From contig JACMIV010000089.1 in the NCBI GenBank assembly GCA_014380965.1, positions 1-8,963 on the forward strand: a DNA stretch of 8,963 nt, in the 5' to 3' direction. This DNA is from Rhizobiaceae bacterium (GTDB taxonomy: Bacteria > Pseudomonadota > Alphaproteobacteria > Rhizobiales > Rhizobiaceae). Shown here in pieces: positions 1 through 6,928 of this stretch (within the stretch, counting starts at the first letter, position 1; each line of letters begins with the position of its first letter). The position numbers and the translations under genes are program-made. Below the pieces are notes generated by a model. The model searched no databases. It had not been told where the DNA came from and worked only from the letters and a program-made list of their open reading frames with translations.

Positions 1-1
1 G

Positions 2-547
2 CGCGCGCGGCCGGCCATCGACGGCGCGATCACCGTTGACGACCGGTCGATCGGCGTCACGCTGCGCGGCCTTGTGCAGGACGTCGAGGAGGGCTACGCC
101 CACAAGATCGCGTTCGTCGCACCCAACCAGGCGTTCTGGCCGCTGCCGCTCTACGAGCTCGCGTTGCAGACCGCCAACCGCGCCTACGACATGAACGCCA
201 CGGTCGACATCTCGATCGTCAGCCCGGAGACCGCGCCGCTCGCGCTGCTGGGGTCCGGCATCTCCGAGGAGCTGGCGACGATGCTTGACGACGCCGGGAT
301 CACCTTTCACGGCTCGTCGTTCGCCGACCTCGCGCACGGCATCCTGACGCTGCGACCGAGCGAGATCGAGCTGCACGGGCACCGCGTGGTCGCGATGCCC
401 ACGCTCGAGGGCCCGCAGATCACCGGTGTGCCGACCGATCCGCACGGCTTCATCCCCGTCACCGCGTATGGAGAGGTGCGCGGATTGGATGGCGTGTACG
501 CCGCCGGCGATGTGACGGCGCACCCGATCAAGCATGGAGGGGTCGCG
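2..547 (+). other. C-terminal part of FAD/NAD(P)-dependent pyridine-nucleotide-disulfide oxidoreductase
   Basis: About 182 residues are visible. The clearest mark is the second FAD-binding motif GVYAAGDVTAHPIKHGG (about 491-541), whose Gly-Asp pair (506-511) contacts the flavin in this superfamily. Before it comes a segment beginning WPLPLYELAL, then a stretch with SPETAPLALLG and a short HGFIPV strand. This layout matches the sulfide:quinone-reductase-like oxidoreductases I know from actinobacterial genomes; that assignment is from memory. The N-terminal Rossmann GxGxxG motif lies outside the window. In relatives the frame continues past KHGG(V/L)A with a helix rich in Gln, Ala and Asp that closes the fold. 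Here that tail is absent and adaptor sequence follows instead. The substrate cannot be read from this fragment. Confidence 0.7.
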
Positions 548-1510
548 GAGCCCTTCTCGCAGACCGCCGTCGGCTTCGTCGGCATCGTGGAACCACGCTT
601 CTCGACCGAACTCGGCTTTCGCCTCCTCGGGCGGGTGGTGACCCGCGACGCCGAGATCGGCGATGTCGTCGAAGCCGGCGAGGTTCTGGCCACGCTCGAC
701 GCGACCGTCCTCTCCCTCAGCGTCCGGGCGCTGGAAGCCGAACTCTCCAATGCCGAGGCGCAGCTGACCAACGCTTCGGCAACCGAGGAACGCCAGCGCG
801 CGCTCGTCGAGCGAAATGCCGGCACCCGGGCCGAATTCGAACAGGCTCAGGAAGCGCGCGAAACCGCCTCCGCGGCGGCGACGAGAGCCCGGACCGACCT
901 CGACAAGGCCCGCGAGCAGCTTTCCTATACGCGCCTCGTTTCCGACAGCGACGGCATCGTCACCGCGACCGGCGCGGAAGTCGGGCAGACGGTCACCGTC
1001 GGGCAGACGGTCGTCACCGTTGCCCGCGCCGACGTTCGCGAGGCGGTGGTCGACATTCCCGACGAGATTGCGCTTGAAATCGAGCCCGGCATGATCTTCG
1101 ACGCGACCTTGCAGATCGACGAAACGGCGGCCGCTTCCGGCAAGGTGCGCGAGATCGCGCCCGAGGCCGATTCGGCCACGAGGACCCGGCGCGTCCGGAT
1201 CACGCTCGACGCGCCGCCGGCGTCCTTCCGGCTCGGCACGACCATCGCCGCCGTCCCGCGCCGTAGCGCGGACGCGACGATCACCTTGCCGCGCTCGGCC
1301 CTTCTCGAAGCGGACGGACGGTCCTTCGTCTGGGTGGTCGACGAGGCCGCGTCGACCGTGTCGCGCATGCCGGTCGCGGTTGCGGGCGAGACCGGCGATA
1401 CGATCCGGATCGAAAGCGGGATCGCCGCCGGAACGCGCGTCGTGACGGCCGGGGTCAATACCTTGAAAGACGGTCAGGCGGTCAAACTCGGCGAAGGGAT
1501 CGCACCGTGA
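2..1510 (+). CDS. Chimeric open frame: oxidoreductase C-terminus joined in frame to RND efflux adaptor
   Basis: This frame is open from the left edge (first full codon at base 2) to TGA at 1508-1510, about 502 codons. The GTG at 74 is not a credible start, because the codons before it already read as conserved oxidoreductase sequence; the true start is off the window. The left third is a flavin oxidoreductase fragment and the right two thirds are a membrane-fusion protein of the RND efflux type. These two families have no known functional or structural reason to be fused. An adaptor must be exported and usually lipid-anchored, while the oxidoreductase part shows no signal peptide here. The product as written is therefore unlikely to work as a pump component. 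The adaptor end overlaps the permease start by 4 bases, a normal adaptor-permease arrangement. The open frame is certain; whether the fusion is real is doubtful. Confidence 0.75.
   Translation, partial: RARPAIDGAITVDDRSIGVTLRGLVQDVEEGYAHKIAFVAPNQAFWPLPLYELALQTANRAYDMNATVDISIVSPETAPLALLGSGISEELATMLDDAGITFHGSSFADLAHGILTLRPSEIELHGHRVVAMPTLEGPQITGVPTDPHGFIPVTAYGEVRGLDGVYAAGDVTAHPIKHGGVAEPFSQTAVGFVGIVEPRFSTELGFRLLGRVVTRDAEIGDVVEAGEVLATLDATVLSLSVRALEAELSNAEAQLTNASATEERQRALVERNAGTRAEFEQAQEARETASAAATRARTDLDKAREQLSYTRLVSDSDGIVTATGAEVGQTVTVGQTVVTVARADVREAVVDIPDEIALEIEPGMIFDATLQIDETAAASGKVREIAPEADSATRTRRVRITLDAPPASFRLGTTIAAVPRRSADATITLPRSALLEADGRSFVWVVDEAASTVSRMPVAVAGETGDTIRIESGIAAGTRVVTAGVNTLKDGQAVKLGEGIAP
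980..1012 (+). repeat. Short 18-base-period direct repeat inside the adaptor
   Basis: The 15-mer GTCGGGCAGACGGTC occurs at 980-994 and again at 998-1012, in frame, encoding VGQTV twice within VGQTVTVGQTVV. It lies in the second lipoyl half, where relatives also have a VGQ-x-V-x-x-GQ pattern. It is therefore partly a protein-level feature made identical at the DNA level, or a tiny in-frame duplication. Confidence 0.8.
1493..1498 (+). promoter_or_regulatory. Ribosome binding site for the RND permease
   Basis: GAAGGG lies 8 bases before the GTG at 1507, inside the end of the adaptor frame. It supports GTG 1507 as the permease start, together with the 4-base GTGA overlap with the adaptor stop and a first transmembrane helix beginning about 12 residues later. 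Confidence 0.6.
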
Positions 1511-4500
1511 AGAGCAGCTTCAATCTTTCGGACTGGGCGCTCAATCACAAGTCGCTCATCTGGTACTTCATGCTGATGTTCTCCATCGCGGGAACGTTGT
1601 CCTACATCAATCTCGGTCGTCAGGAAGATCCCGACTTCACCATCAAGACGATGATCGTCCAGGCCGAGTGGCCCGGCGCGTCGGTCGACGAGACCGTCAA
1701 TCAGGTGACGGAGCGGATCGAGAAGAAGCTCGAGGAGCTGACGACGCTCGACTACACCAAGAGCCTGACCCTTCCCGGCCAGACCACGATCTACGTGCAA
1801 CTCCTCGACACGACGCAAGGGCGCGCTGTCTCGGACACCTGGCTGCGGGTTCGCAACATCCTGGACGACATCCGCGGGCAGTTGCCGTCCGGCGTGGAGG
1901 GCCCCTTCTTCAACGACGATTTCGGCGACGTCTTCGGCAACATCTATGCGTTCACCTCCGACGGCCTCACGCACCGCCAGCTCCGCGACTACGTCGAGGC
2001 CGCGCGCTCGCGTATCCTGACGGTTCCCGACGTCGGCAAGGTGAACCTCGTCGGAGTGCAGGACGAGGTCGTCTTCCTCGAATTCTCGACGCGCCAGATG
2101 GCCGCCCTCGGGCTGAACCAGCAGACCATCATCGAAGCGCTGCGCAGTCAGAACGCGGTGTCGCCTTCCGGCACGATCGAGGCCGAGGGCGAGCGGGTGG
2201 TCGTGCGCGTCAACGGGCAGTTCAAGTCCGAAGAGAGCCTTCGCGACATCAATCTCTGGGTGAACGACCGCTTCTTCCGCCTGTCGGACGTCGCGACGAT
2301 CAGCCGGGGCTACGTCGACCCGCCGTCCTCGCTCTTCCGCTACCGCGGCGAGTCGGCGATCGGCCTTGCGATCGGCATGCGCCCCGGCGCCAATCTTCTC
2401 TCGTTCGGCGAGGCGCTGACGGAGGAGATGGCCGGGATCGAGGCCGACCTGCCGATCGGCGTCGGCATCCACCTCGTGTCGGACCAGCCCCATGTCGTCG
2501 AAGAGGCCGTCGGCGGCTTCACCAAGGCGCTGGCCGAGGCGATCGGCATCGTGCTCATCGTGTCCTTCATCAGCCTCGGCATGCGCGCCGGCTTCATCGT
2601 CGCCCTGTCGATCCCACTGGTGCTCGCCATCACCTTCGTCGCCATGGAGTATCTCGGCGTCTCCCTGCAGCGCATTTCGCTCGGCGCGCTCATCATCGCG
2701 CTCGGGCTCCTCGTCGACGACGCCATGATCGCCGTCGAAATGATGGTCGCGCGCCTCGAGATCGGCGACACGCTCCAGAAGGCGGCGACCCACGTCTACA
2801 CCCACACGGCGTTTCCGATGCTGACCGGAACGCTCGTGACGGTGGCGAGCTTCATCCCGGTCGGCCTCAACGACAGCGGCGCGGGCGAATTCACCTTCAC
2901 GCTCTTCATCGTCATCGCGGTCTCGCTCATCGTGTCCTGGGTGGTCGCGGTCGTCTTCATCCCGCTCCTCGGGGTCACCTTCCTGCCGAAGACGATGAAG
3001 AAGCATGCCGAGACGAAGGGTTTCTTCACGCGTGCCTTTTCGGCGCTGCTGCGTCTTTGCGTGCGCCTGAAATGGCTGACGATTCTCGTGACCCTCGGCC
3101 TCTTCGCCACCTCGATCTACGGCATGGGCTTCGTCCAGCAGCAGTTCTTCCCGACCTCGGATAGGCCCGAAGTCATCGTCGACTGGACGGCGCCGCAGAA
3201 CACCTCGATCGTCGAGACCAAGGCCCAGATGGACCGCTTCGAGACGAGCCTCAAGGACGACCCGGACATCCTCTACTGGTCGTCTTACGTCGGCAACGGC
3301 GCGCAGCGGTTCCTGCTCTCCTTCGACGTCCAGCCGGCGAGCCCGAACTTCGGACAGATGGTCATCATGGCAGCCAGCCTCGAAGCGCGCGACAGGGTGA
3401 TCGCGCGGCTGAGGGAGATCGGCGACCGCGACTTCGTCGGCACCGACGTCTACGTCCACACGCTGGACATCGGTCCGCCCGTCGGACGCCCAGTCCAGTA
3501 CCGCGTCAGCGGTCCGGAACCCGAAAAGGTCCGCGGCTACTCGCAGGACATCGCCCGCATCATGGGCGGAAACGGTCATCTCGGCCGCGTGACCTTCGAC
3601 TGGAACGAGCCTGCCCGCGTCGTGAAGGTCGACATCCTGCAGGACAAGGCCCGCCAGCTCGGCATCACCTCGGAGGATGTCGCCTCGGTCCTGTCCGGCG
3701 TCGTCGGAGGTTCGAGCGCCACGCAGATCCGCGACTCGATCTATCTCGTCGACGTCCTCAGCCGCGCCCGTCCGGCCGAGCGCTCGTCGATCGAGACGCT
3801 CCAGAACCTTCAGATCGCGACGCAGAACGGCCGATCCTTTCCGCTCGCGGCCATCGCGACCTTCCATTACGAGACGGAGCAGGCTCAGATGTGGCGCCGC
3901 GACCGCGCGCCCACCCTCACCGTCAAGGCGGCCCTCGCCTCGCCGGTGCAGCCGGCGACCGTCGTCGCGGAGCTGAAGCCGGCGATCGACGCGTTCATGG
4001 CGACCCTGCCGCCCGCCTATGCGGTGGCGACGGGCGGTGCGGTCGAGGAAAGCGCCAAAGGTCAGGGGCCGATCGCGGCAGTTCTTCCGCTGATGCTGAT
4101 CGCCATGGCGACGCTCCTGATGTTCCAGCTCCAGAGCTTTCAACGGCTGTTCCTCGTCGTCGCCGTCGCGCCGCTTGGGCTCATCGGGGTCGTCGCCGCG
4201 CTCCTGCCCTCCGGTGCCCCGCTCGGCTTCGTCGCGATCCTCGGCATCCTCGCGCTGATCGGCATCCTCATCCGCAACTCGGTCATCCTCGTCGTCCAGA
4301 TCGAGGAATTGATCGCGGAAGGACACGACCGGTGGGACGCCGTGATCGATGCGACCGAACACCGGATGCGGCCGATTCTCCTGACCGCGGCAGCGGCATC
4401 GCTCGCGCTCATCCCGATCTCCTGGGAAATCTTCTGGGGCCCCATGGCCTACGCCATGATGGGCGGCATCATCGTCGGCACGGTGCTGACGCTCCTCTTC

Positions 4501-4620
4501 CTGCCGGCTCTCTACGTCGCCTGGTTCCGCATCAAGGAGCCGCAGCGCGACCGCGACGACAACACCGGTAACGCAAATCCCGGAATCGACAGGCCGACAC
4601 CCCGACCCCAATCGGCCTGA
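1507..4620 (+). CDS. RND-family efflux transporter permease (AcrB/HAE1-like)
   Basis: This 1037-residue protein has the normal length and full architecture of a resistance-nodulation-division pump, a proton-driven trimer in the inner membrane. Visible parts are TM1 (about 13-34), a first large periplasmic loop (about 35-340), TM2-TM6 (about 345-495), TM7 (about 523-543), a second periplasmic loop (about 545-853) and TM8-TM12 (about 856-1008), then a hydrophilic tail. TM4 carries GLLVDDAMIAVEMM with the proton-relay pair Asp404-Asp405. In TM10 the position of AcrB Lys940 is Arg923, in ILIRNSVILV; an Arg-Asn-Ser version is common in this sub-branch. The N-terminal QEDPDFTIKTM motif is also typical of it. 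The gene is coupled to the upstream adaptor by a GTGA overlap, and no outer-membrane channel gene is adjacent. The substrate (drug, solvent, lipid or metabolite) cannot be told from sequence. Confidence 0.95.
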   Translation: MKSSFNLSDWALNHKSLIWYFMLMFSIAGTLSYINLGRQEDPDFTIKTMIVQAEWPGASVDETVNQVTERIEKKLEELTTLDYTKSLTLPGQTTIYVQLLDTTQGRAVSDTWLRVRNILDDIRGQLPSGVEGPFFNDDFGDVFGNIYAFTSDGLTHRQLRDYVEAARSRILTVPDVGKVNLVGVQDEVVFLEFSTRQMAALGLNQQTIIEALRSQNAVSPSGTIEAEGERVVVRVNGQFKSEESLRDINLWVNDRFFRLSDVATISRGYVDPPSSLFRYRGESAIGLAIGMRPGANLLSFGEALTEEMAGIEADLPIGVGIHLVSDQPHVVEEAVGGFTKALAEAIGIVLIVSFISLGMRAGFIVALSIPLVLAITFVAMEYLGVSLQRISLGALIIALGLLVDDAMIAVEMMVARLEIGDTLQKAATHVYTHTAFPMLTGTLVTVASFIPVGLNDSGAGEFTFTLFIVIAVSLIVSWVVAVVFIPLLGVTFLPKTMKKHAETKGFFTRAFSALLRLCVRLKWLTILVTLGLFATSIYGMGFVQQQFFPTSDRPEVIVDWTAPQNTSIVETKAQMDRFETSLKDDPDILYWSSYVGNGAQRFLLSFDVQPASPNFGQMVIMAASLEARDRVIARLREIGDRDFVGTDVYVHTLDIGPPVGRPVQYRVSGPEPEKVRGYSQDIARIMGGNGHLGRVTFDWNEPARVVKVDILQDKARQLGITSEDVASVLSGVVGGSSATQIRDSIYLVDVLSRARPAERSSIETLQNLQIATQNGRSFPLAAIATFHYETEQAQMWRRDRAPTLTVKAALASPVQPATVVAELKPAIDAFMATLPPAYAVATGGAVEESAKGQGPIAAVLPLMLIAMATLLMFQLQSFQRLFLVVAVAPLGLIGVVAALLPSGAPLGFVAILGILALIGILIRNSVILVVQIEELIAEGHDRWDAVIDATEHRMRPILLTAAAASLALIPISWEIFWGPMAYAMMGGIIVGTVLTLLFLPALYVAWFRIKEPQRDRDDNTGNANPGIDRPTPRPQSA

Positions 4621-4623
4621 CGA

Positions 4624-4667
4624 TGCGGGCGCCGCCTGCCCCCCGCGAGCGGCGCCCGTACCATTTT
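4624..4667 (+). terminator. Probable rho-independent terminator after the RND permease
   Basis: A perfect 10-base inverted repeat, CGGGCGCCGC (4626-4635) and GCGGCGCCCG (4649-4658), can be extended by a G-T and a T-A pair to 4624/4660. It encloses a 13-base loop and is followed closely by TTTT at 4664-4667. It begins 4 bases after the permease stop. The T run is short, so termination strength is uncertain. It would separate the efflux operon from the cyclase gene. Confidence 0.65.
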
Positions 4668-4751
4668 CATCGCAATCCGGTGTCAACTCCTCGCGGTGCG
4701 GCTATCTCTAAGGGCCGGCGGCGAGGAATGCTGACGGTGCGGGACGGTTCG

Positions 4752-5963
4752 ATGAATGACGCCTGCGATCTCGTCGACTGGATCATCCGGCACGCGACCG
4801 AGAGCCAAGATCTCACCGCTCTCGTCGAGGGCCTTTCGCTGCGCCTTGCGGCTCTTGGAGTGCCTCTGCAACGGCTTCAGGTGAGCATGCGCTCGATCGA
4901 CCCGAAACATCGAGGCGTCGCCGTGACGTGGACTCTGGGTCAGGGCGTCGTCGAGGAGAACACGGCGCATGGCAACGAGGAGACCTTCCAGCGCTCGCCG
5001 ATCAACCTGCTTCTTGCCGCCGGCAAGAGCGAGGGGCGCTGGAACCTGTCCGCCGGCGAAGGGGTCGACGGACTTCCGATTCTTGCCGACCTCGAGCGGG
5101 CCGGCAGCACGGATTACGTCCTTCGCCTCGTCTCGTTTCCGAGCGAAGCCTTCATCGGCGGAATGGCCTGCTCGCTGGCGACCGAAGCGCCCGGCGGGTT
5201 CTGCGACCAGCACCTCCGTCTCGTCGACATGGTGCTTCCAGCGGTCGGGCTTGCAGCTTACCGTTTCGCGCTGACCCGGACCGCGACCGAGGCGCTGAAG
5301 GTCTATGTCGGCCCGCGCACCAGCGCGCGCATCCTCGCGGGCCAGATCCGGCAGGGCGAGGGACAGGCGATCTACGCCGCGATTCTCTTCGCCGACATGA
5401 AGAACTTCACCGGGCTCAACGAGCGCTATCCGCCGGACCGGATCGTCGGCTGGCTGAACGAGCAGTTCGAAGCCCTGGGCGCGGAAATCGACCGGCACGG
5501 CGGCGAGATCCTGAAATTCATGGGCGACAGCGTTCTCGCGATCTTTCCCGTCGACAACAGTCTCGGCGCCGTCAATACGGCTTGCGTCCAGGCGCTCGCG
5601 GCGGCCGAAACCGGCCTTGCGGCCGTTGCGGCGCTGAACGCGCAGCGGGAAGGCACCGACGAACCGGTGATCCCGATCGACGTCGTCCTCCATCTCGGCG
5701 AGGTCTTCTACGGCAATGTCGGCGCTGCGCGACGGCTCGACTTCACCGTCATCGGCCCGGTCGTCAACGAGGCCTCGCGCCTCGAGGCGCTTTGCGACGG
5801 GCTGGGCCGAAACCTCCTGCTCTCGAAGGTCTTCGCGGATCACTGCGGCGTCGAGACCGAGAGGCTCGGAACGTTCGAACTGAAGGGCGTGAAACTGCCG
5901 CATACGGTCTACGGGATCGGCAAGGCCGCGGCACGGAATGGGGAGCGGCGCCGATCGGATTGA
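4752..5963 (+). CDS. Class III adenylate/guanylate cyclase with N-terminal sensor-like region
   Basis: This 403-residue soluble protein probably makes cAMP from ATP. The catalytic domain spans about residues 205-390. Metal-binding aspartates are Asp215 (FADMKNFTGL) and Asp259 (FMGDSVLAIFP). The base-recognising lysine is Lys255 (EILKFMGD). The transition-state pair is Asn339 and Arg343 (NEASRLE). The second base-selecting position, Asp in mammalian enzymes, is Thr332 (FTVIGPVVN), as in class IIIb cyclases, which are often bicarbonate-responsive. Residues 1-185 lack membrane helices and resemble the GAF-like N-terminal regions of many rhizobial cyclases; their ligand is unknown. ATG 4752 is chosen because MNDACDLVDWI looks like the conserved N-terminus. 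ATG 4728 is possible but its GAGGA abuts it directly, and ATG 4623 overlaps the terminator hairpin. The TGA lies 7 bases from the convergent trhO stop. ATP specificity is inferred from Lys255 plus Thr332. Confidence 0.9.
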   Translation: MNDACDLVDWIIRHATESQDLTALVEGLSLRLAALGVPLQRLQVSMRSIDPKHRGVAVTWTLGQGVVEENTAHGNEETFQRSPINLLLAAGKSEGRWNLSAGEGVDGLPILADLERAGSTDYVLRLVSFPSEAFIGGMACSLATEAPGGFCDQHLRLVDMVLPAVGLAAYRFALTRTATEALKVYVGPRTSARILAGQIRQGEGQAIYAAILFADMKNFTGLNERYPPDRIVGWLNEQFEALGAEIDRHGGEILKFMGDSVLAIFPVDNSLGAVNTACVQALAAAETGLAAVAALNAQREGTDEPVIPIDVVLHLGEVFYGNVGAARRLDFTVIGPVVNEASRLEALCDGLGRNLLLSKVFADHCGVETERLGTFELKGVKLPHTVYGIGKAAARNGERRRSD

Positions 5964-5970
5964 CCTTTCG

Positions 5971-6864
5971 TTAGTCCGAGGTTCCGATTCGGCCTGCATC
6001 GATCTGCGACTGACGCATTCGGAAGGCGGCTGCGCGCTCCTGGCTGAGGCCGTTCTTGCAGTGGTGGCAGGAAACGCCCTTCTCGTAGTCCGCGTGCGAG
6101 GTTCCGTCGAGCGTGAGCGGGGCGCCGCAACCGAAGCAGCGGTCCCATTTGGTTTCGGCAAGACCGTGGCCTACGGCGACGCGGGCGTCGAAGACATAGC
6201 AGTCGCCGTTCCAGCGGCTCTCCTCGGCCGGGACCTCTTCCAGATACCTGAGGATGCCGCCCTTGAGGTGGAACACCTCTTCGAAGCCTTTGGCGAGCAT
6301 GAAGGCGGAGGCCTTCTCGCAGCGGATGCCGCCGGTGCAGTACATCGCGATCTTGCGGTGGCGGGCGGGATCGAGTTCGGCGGCGACGAAGTCCTTGAAA
6401 TCGGTGAAGGTCTGGATGTTCGGGTCGATGGCGCCCTCGAAGGTTCCGACCATCGTCTCGTAAGCATTGCGCGTGTCGACGAGGACGATGTCGGGATCGT
6501 CGAGGAGGGCGTTCCAGTCGCCCGGCTCGACATAGGTGCCGGCACGCTTCGTAGGGTCGGCCTCCGGCGCGCGCATGGTGATGATCTCGCGCTTCAGGCG
6601 CACCTTCAGCCGCGCGAAGGGCTTTTCCGCTGCTGTGGAGAACTTCAATTCGCCCTGCCGCACGCCAAAGAGGCGGTCGAGCACGTCGACCAATCCGGCC
6701 ATGGCGTCGCCGGGCGCTGCGATCGTGCCGTTGACGCCTTCCGGCGCGATCAGGAGCGAACCACAGCCTCCTGCGGCCTCGCATGCGCCCCTCGCCTCGG
6801 CCTGCAGCGCGGCGAGGTCGTCGAGCGCGACGAAGCGGTAGAGGGCGGCGACGGTCCAAGTCAT
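5971..6864 (-). CDS. trhO: tRNA uridine(34) hydroxylase, rhodanese family
   Basis: This 297-residue cytoplasmic enzyme matches the TrhO (YceA/UPF0176) family, which uses O2 to hydroxylate U34 of certain tRNAs to 5-hydroxyuridine, the precursor of wobble modifications such as 5-methoxyuridine or 5-oxyacetic acid. An N-terminal acylphosphatase-like region (about 1-100) contains APEGVNGTIA. It is followed by a rhodanese domain (about 125-220) with VDTRNAYE and the active-site loop YCTGGIRCEKA, with Cys176 as the expected catalytic cysteine and Cys182 also conserved. After the family motif WNGDCYVFD, a C-terminal part holds two cysteine pairs, Cys243/Cys246 and Cys266/Cys269, that look like a small zinc site. 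Length fits shorter alphaproteobacterial members; the E. coli protein is longer. The stop is TAA (TTA at 5971-5973 on the plus strand). It is convergent with the cyclase and 64 bases downstream of the deacylase on the same strand. Confidence 0.94.
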   Translation of the reverse strand: MTWTVAALYRFVALDDLAALQAEARGACEAAGGCGSLLIAPEGVNGTIAAPGDAMAGLVDVLDRLFGVRQGELKFSTAAEKPFARLKVRLKREIITMRAPEADPTKRAGTYVEPGDWNALLDDPDIVLVDTRNAYETMVGTFEGAIDPNIQTFTDFKDFVAAELDPARHRKIAMYCTGGIRCEKASAFMLAKGFEEVFHLKGGILRYLEEVPAEESRWNGDCYVFDARVAVGHGLAETKWDRCFGCGAPLTLDGTSHADYEKGVSCHHCKNGLSQERAAAFRMRQSQIDAGRIGTSD

Positions 6865-6871
6865 GGCGCGC

Positions 6872-6899
6872 CTATAGCGAAAGGCGGAGGGTTTTTCAA
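6872..6899 (-). promoter_or_regulatory. Candidate sigma70 promoter of trhO, possibly leaderless
   Basis: On the minus strand TTGAAA (6899-6894) is followed after 16 bases by CTATAG (6877-6872), a good match to alphaproteobacterial -35 and -10 hexamers. Only 7 bases separate the -10 from the ATG at 6864, so transcription would begin at or next to the start codon. No Shine-Dalgarno sequence is visible before the ATG, which fits a leaderless message. The TTTTTCAAAAA palindrome at 6892-6902 overlaps the -35. This is inferred from sequence only. Confidence 0.5.
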
Positions 6900-6928
6900 A
6901 AAGGATCGCACGAAATCTGGAACGGGCG

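Larger units (their letters stand above)
548..1510 (+). other. RND efflux periplasmic adaptor (membrane-fusion protein), N-terminus missing
   Basis: The remaining 320 residues give a nearly complete adaptor core. The order is a first lipoyl half (about 605-705, motifs ELGFRLLGRV and GDVVEAGEVLATLD), an Ala/Glu/Arg-rich alpha-helical coiled-coil hairpin (about 706-928), a second lipoyl half (about 929-1027, DGIVTATGAEVGQTV), a beta-barrel (about 1028-1200) and a membrane-proximal domain to the stop. Such adaptors bridge the inner-membrane RND permease to an outer-membrane channel across the periplasm. Family members normally begin with 25 to 60 more residues carrying a signal peptide or lipobox. 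None is present, and oxidoreductase sequence sits there instead. The stop codon overlaps the permease GTG, so translation of the two is probably coupled. Substrate specificity is not evident. Subfamily assignment is firm; the exact left boundary is good to about 10 codons. Confidence 0.85.

Noticed and set aside
74..76. GTG at 74 as the start of the first gene
   Set aside because: The frame is open to the left edge and the preceding codons continue the oxidoreductase sequence, so the real start is outside the window.
4623..4625. ATG 4623 as the start of the cyclase
   Set aside because: It overlaps the terminator-like hairpin and would add about 43 low-complexity Arg/Pro-rich residues before the conserved N-terminus.
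1474..4686. A 1070-codon open frame on the minus strand, antisense to the whole permease gene
   Set aside because: Its product is an extremely Asp/Glu/Arg/His-rich string with no fold or motif, as expected when a GC-rich gene for a hydrophobic protein is read in the complementary frame. The plus-strand permease is complete and well conserved.
5964..5970. Bidirectional terminator between the convergent cyclase and trhO stops
   Set aside because: Only 7 bases separate the stops, and no GC-rich stem followed by a T run was seen around them.
4683..6161. Minus-strand open frame of 492 codons across the cyclase
   Set aside because: Low-complexity Arg/Ala/Asp-rich translation without motifs, antisense to the well-supported cyclase and overlapping the end of trhO.
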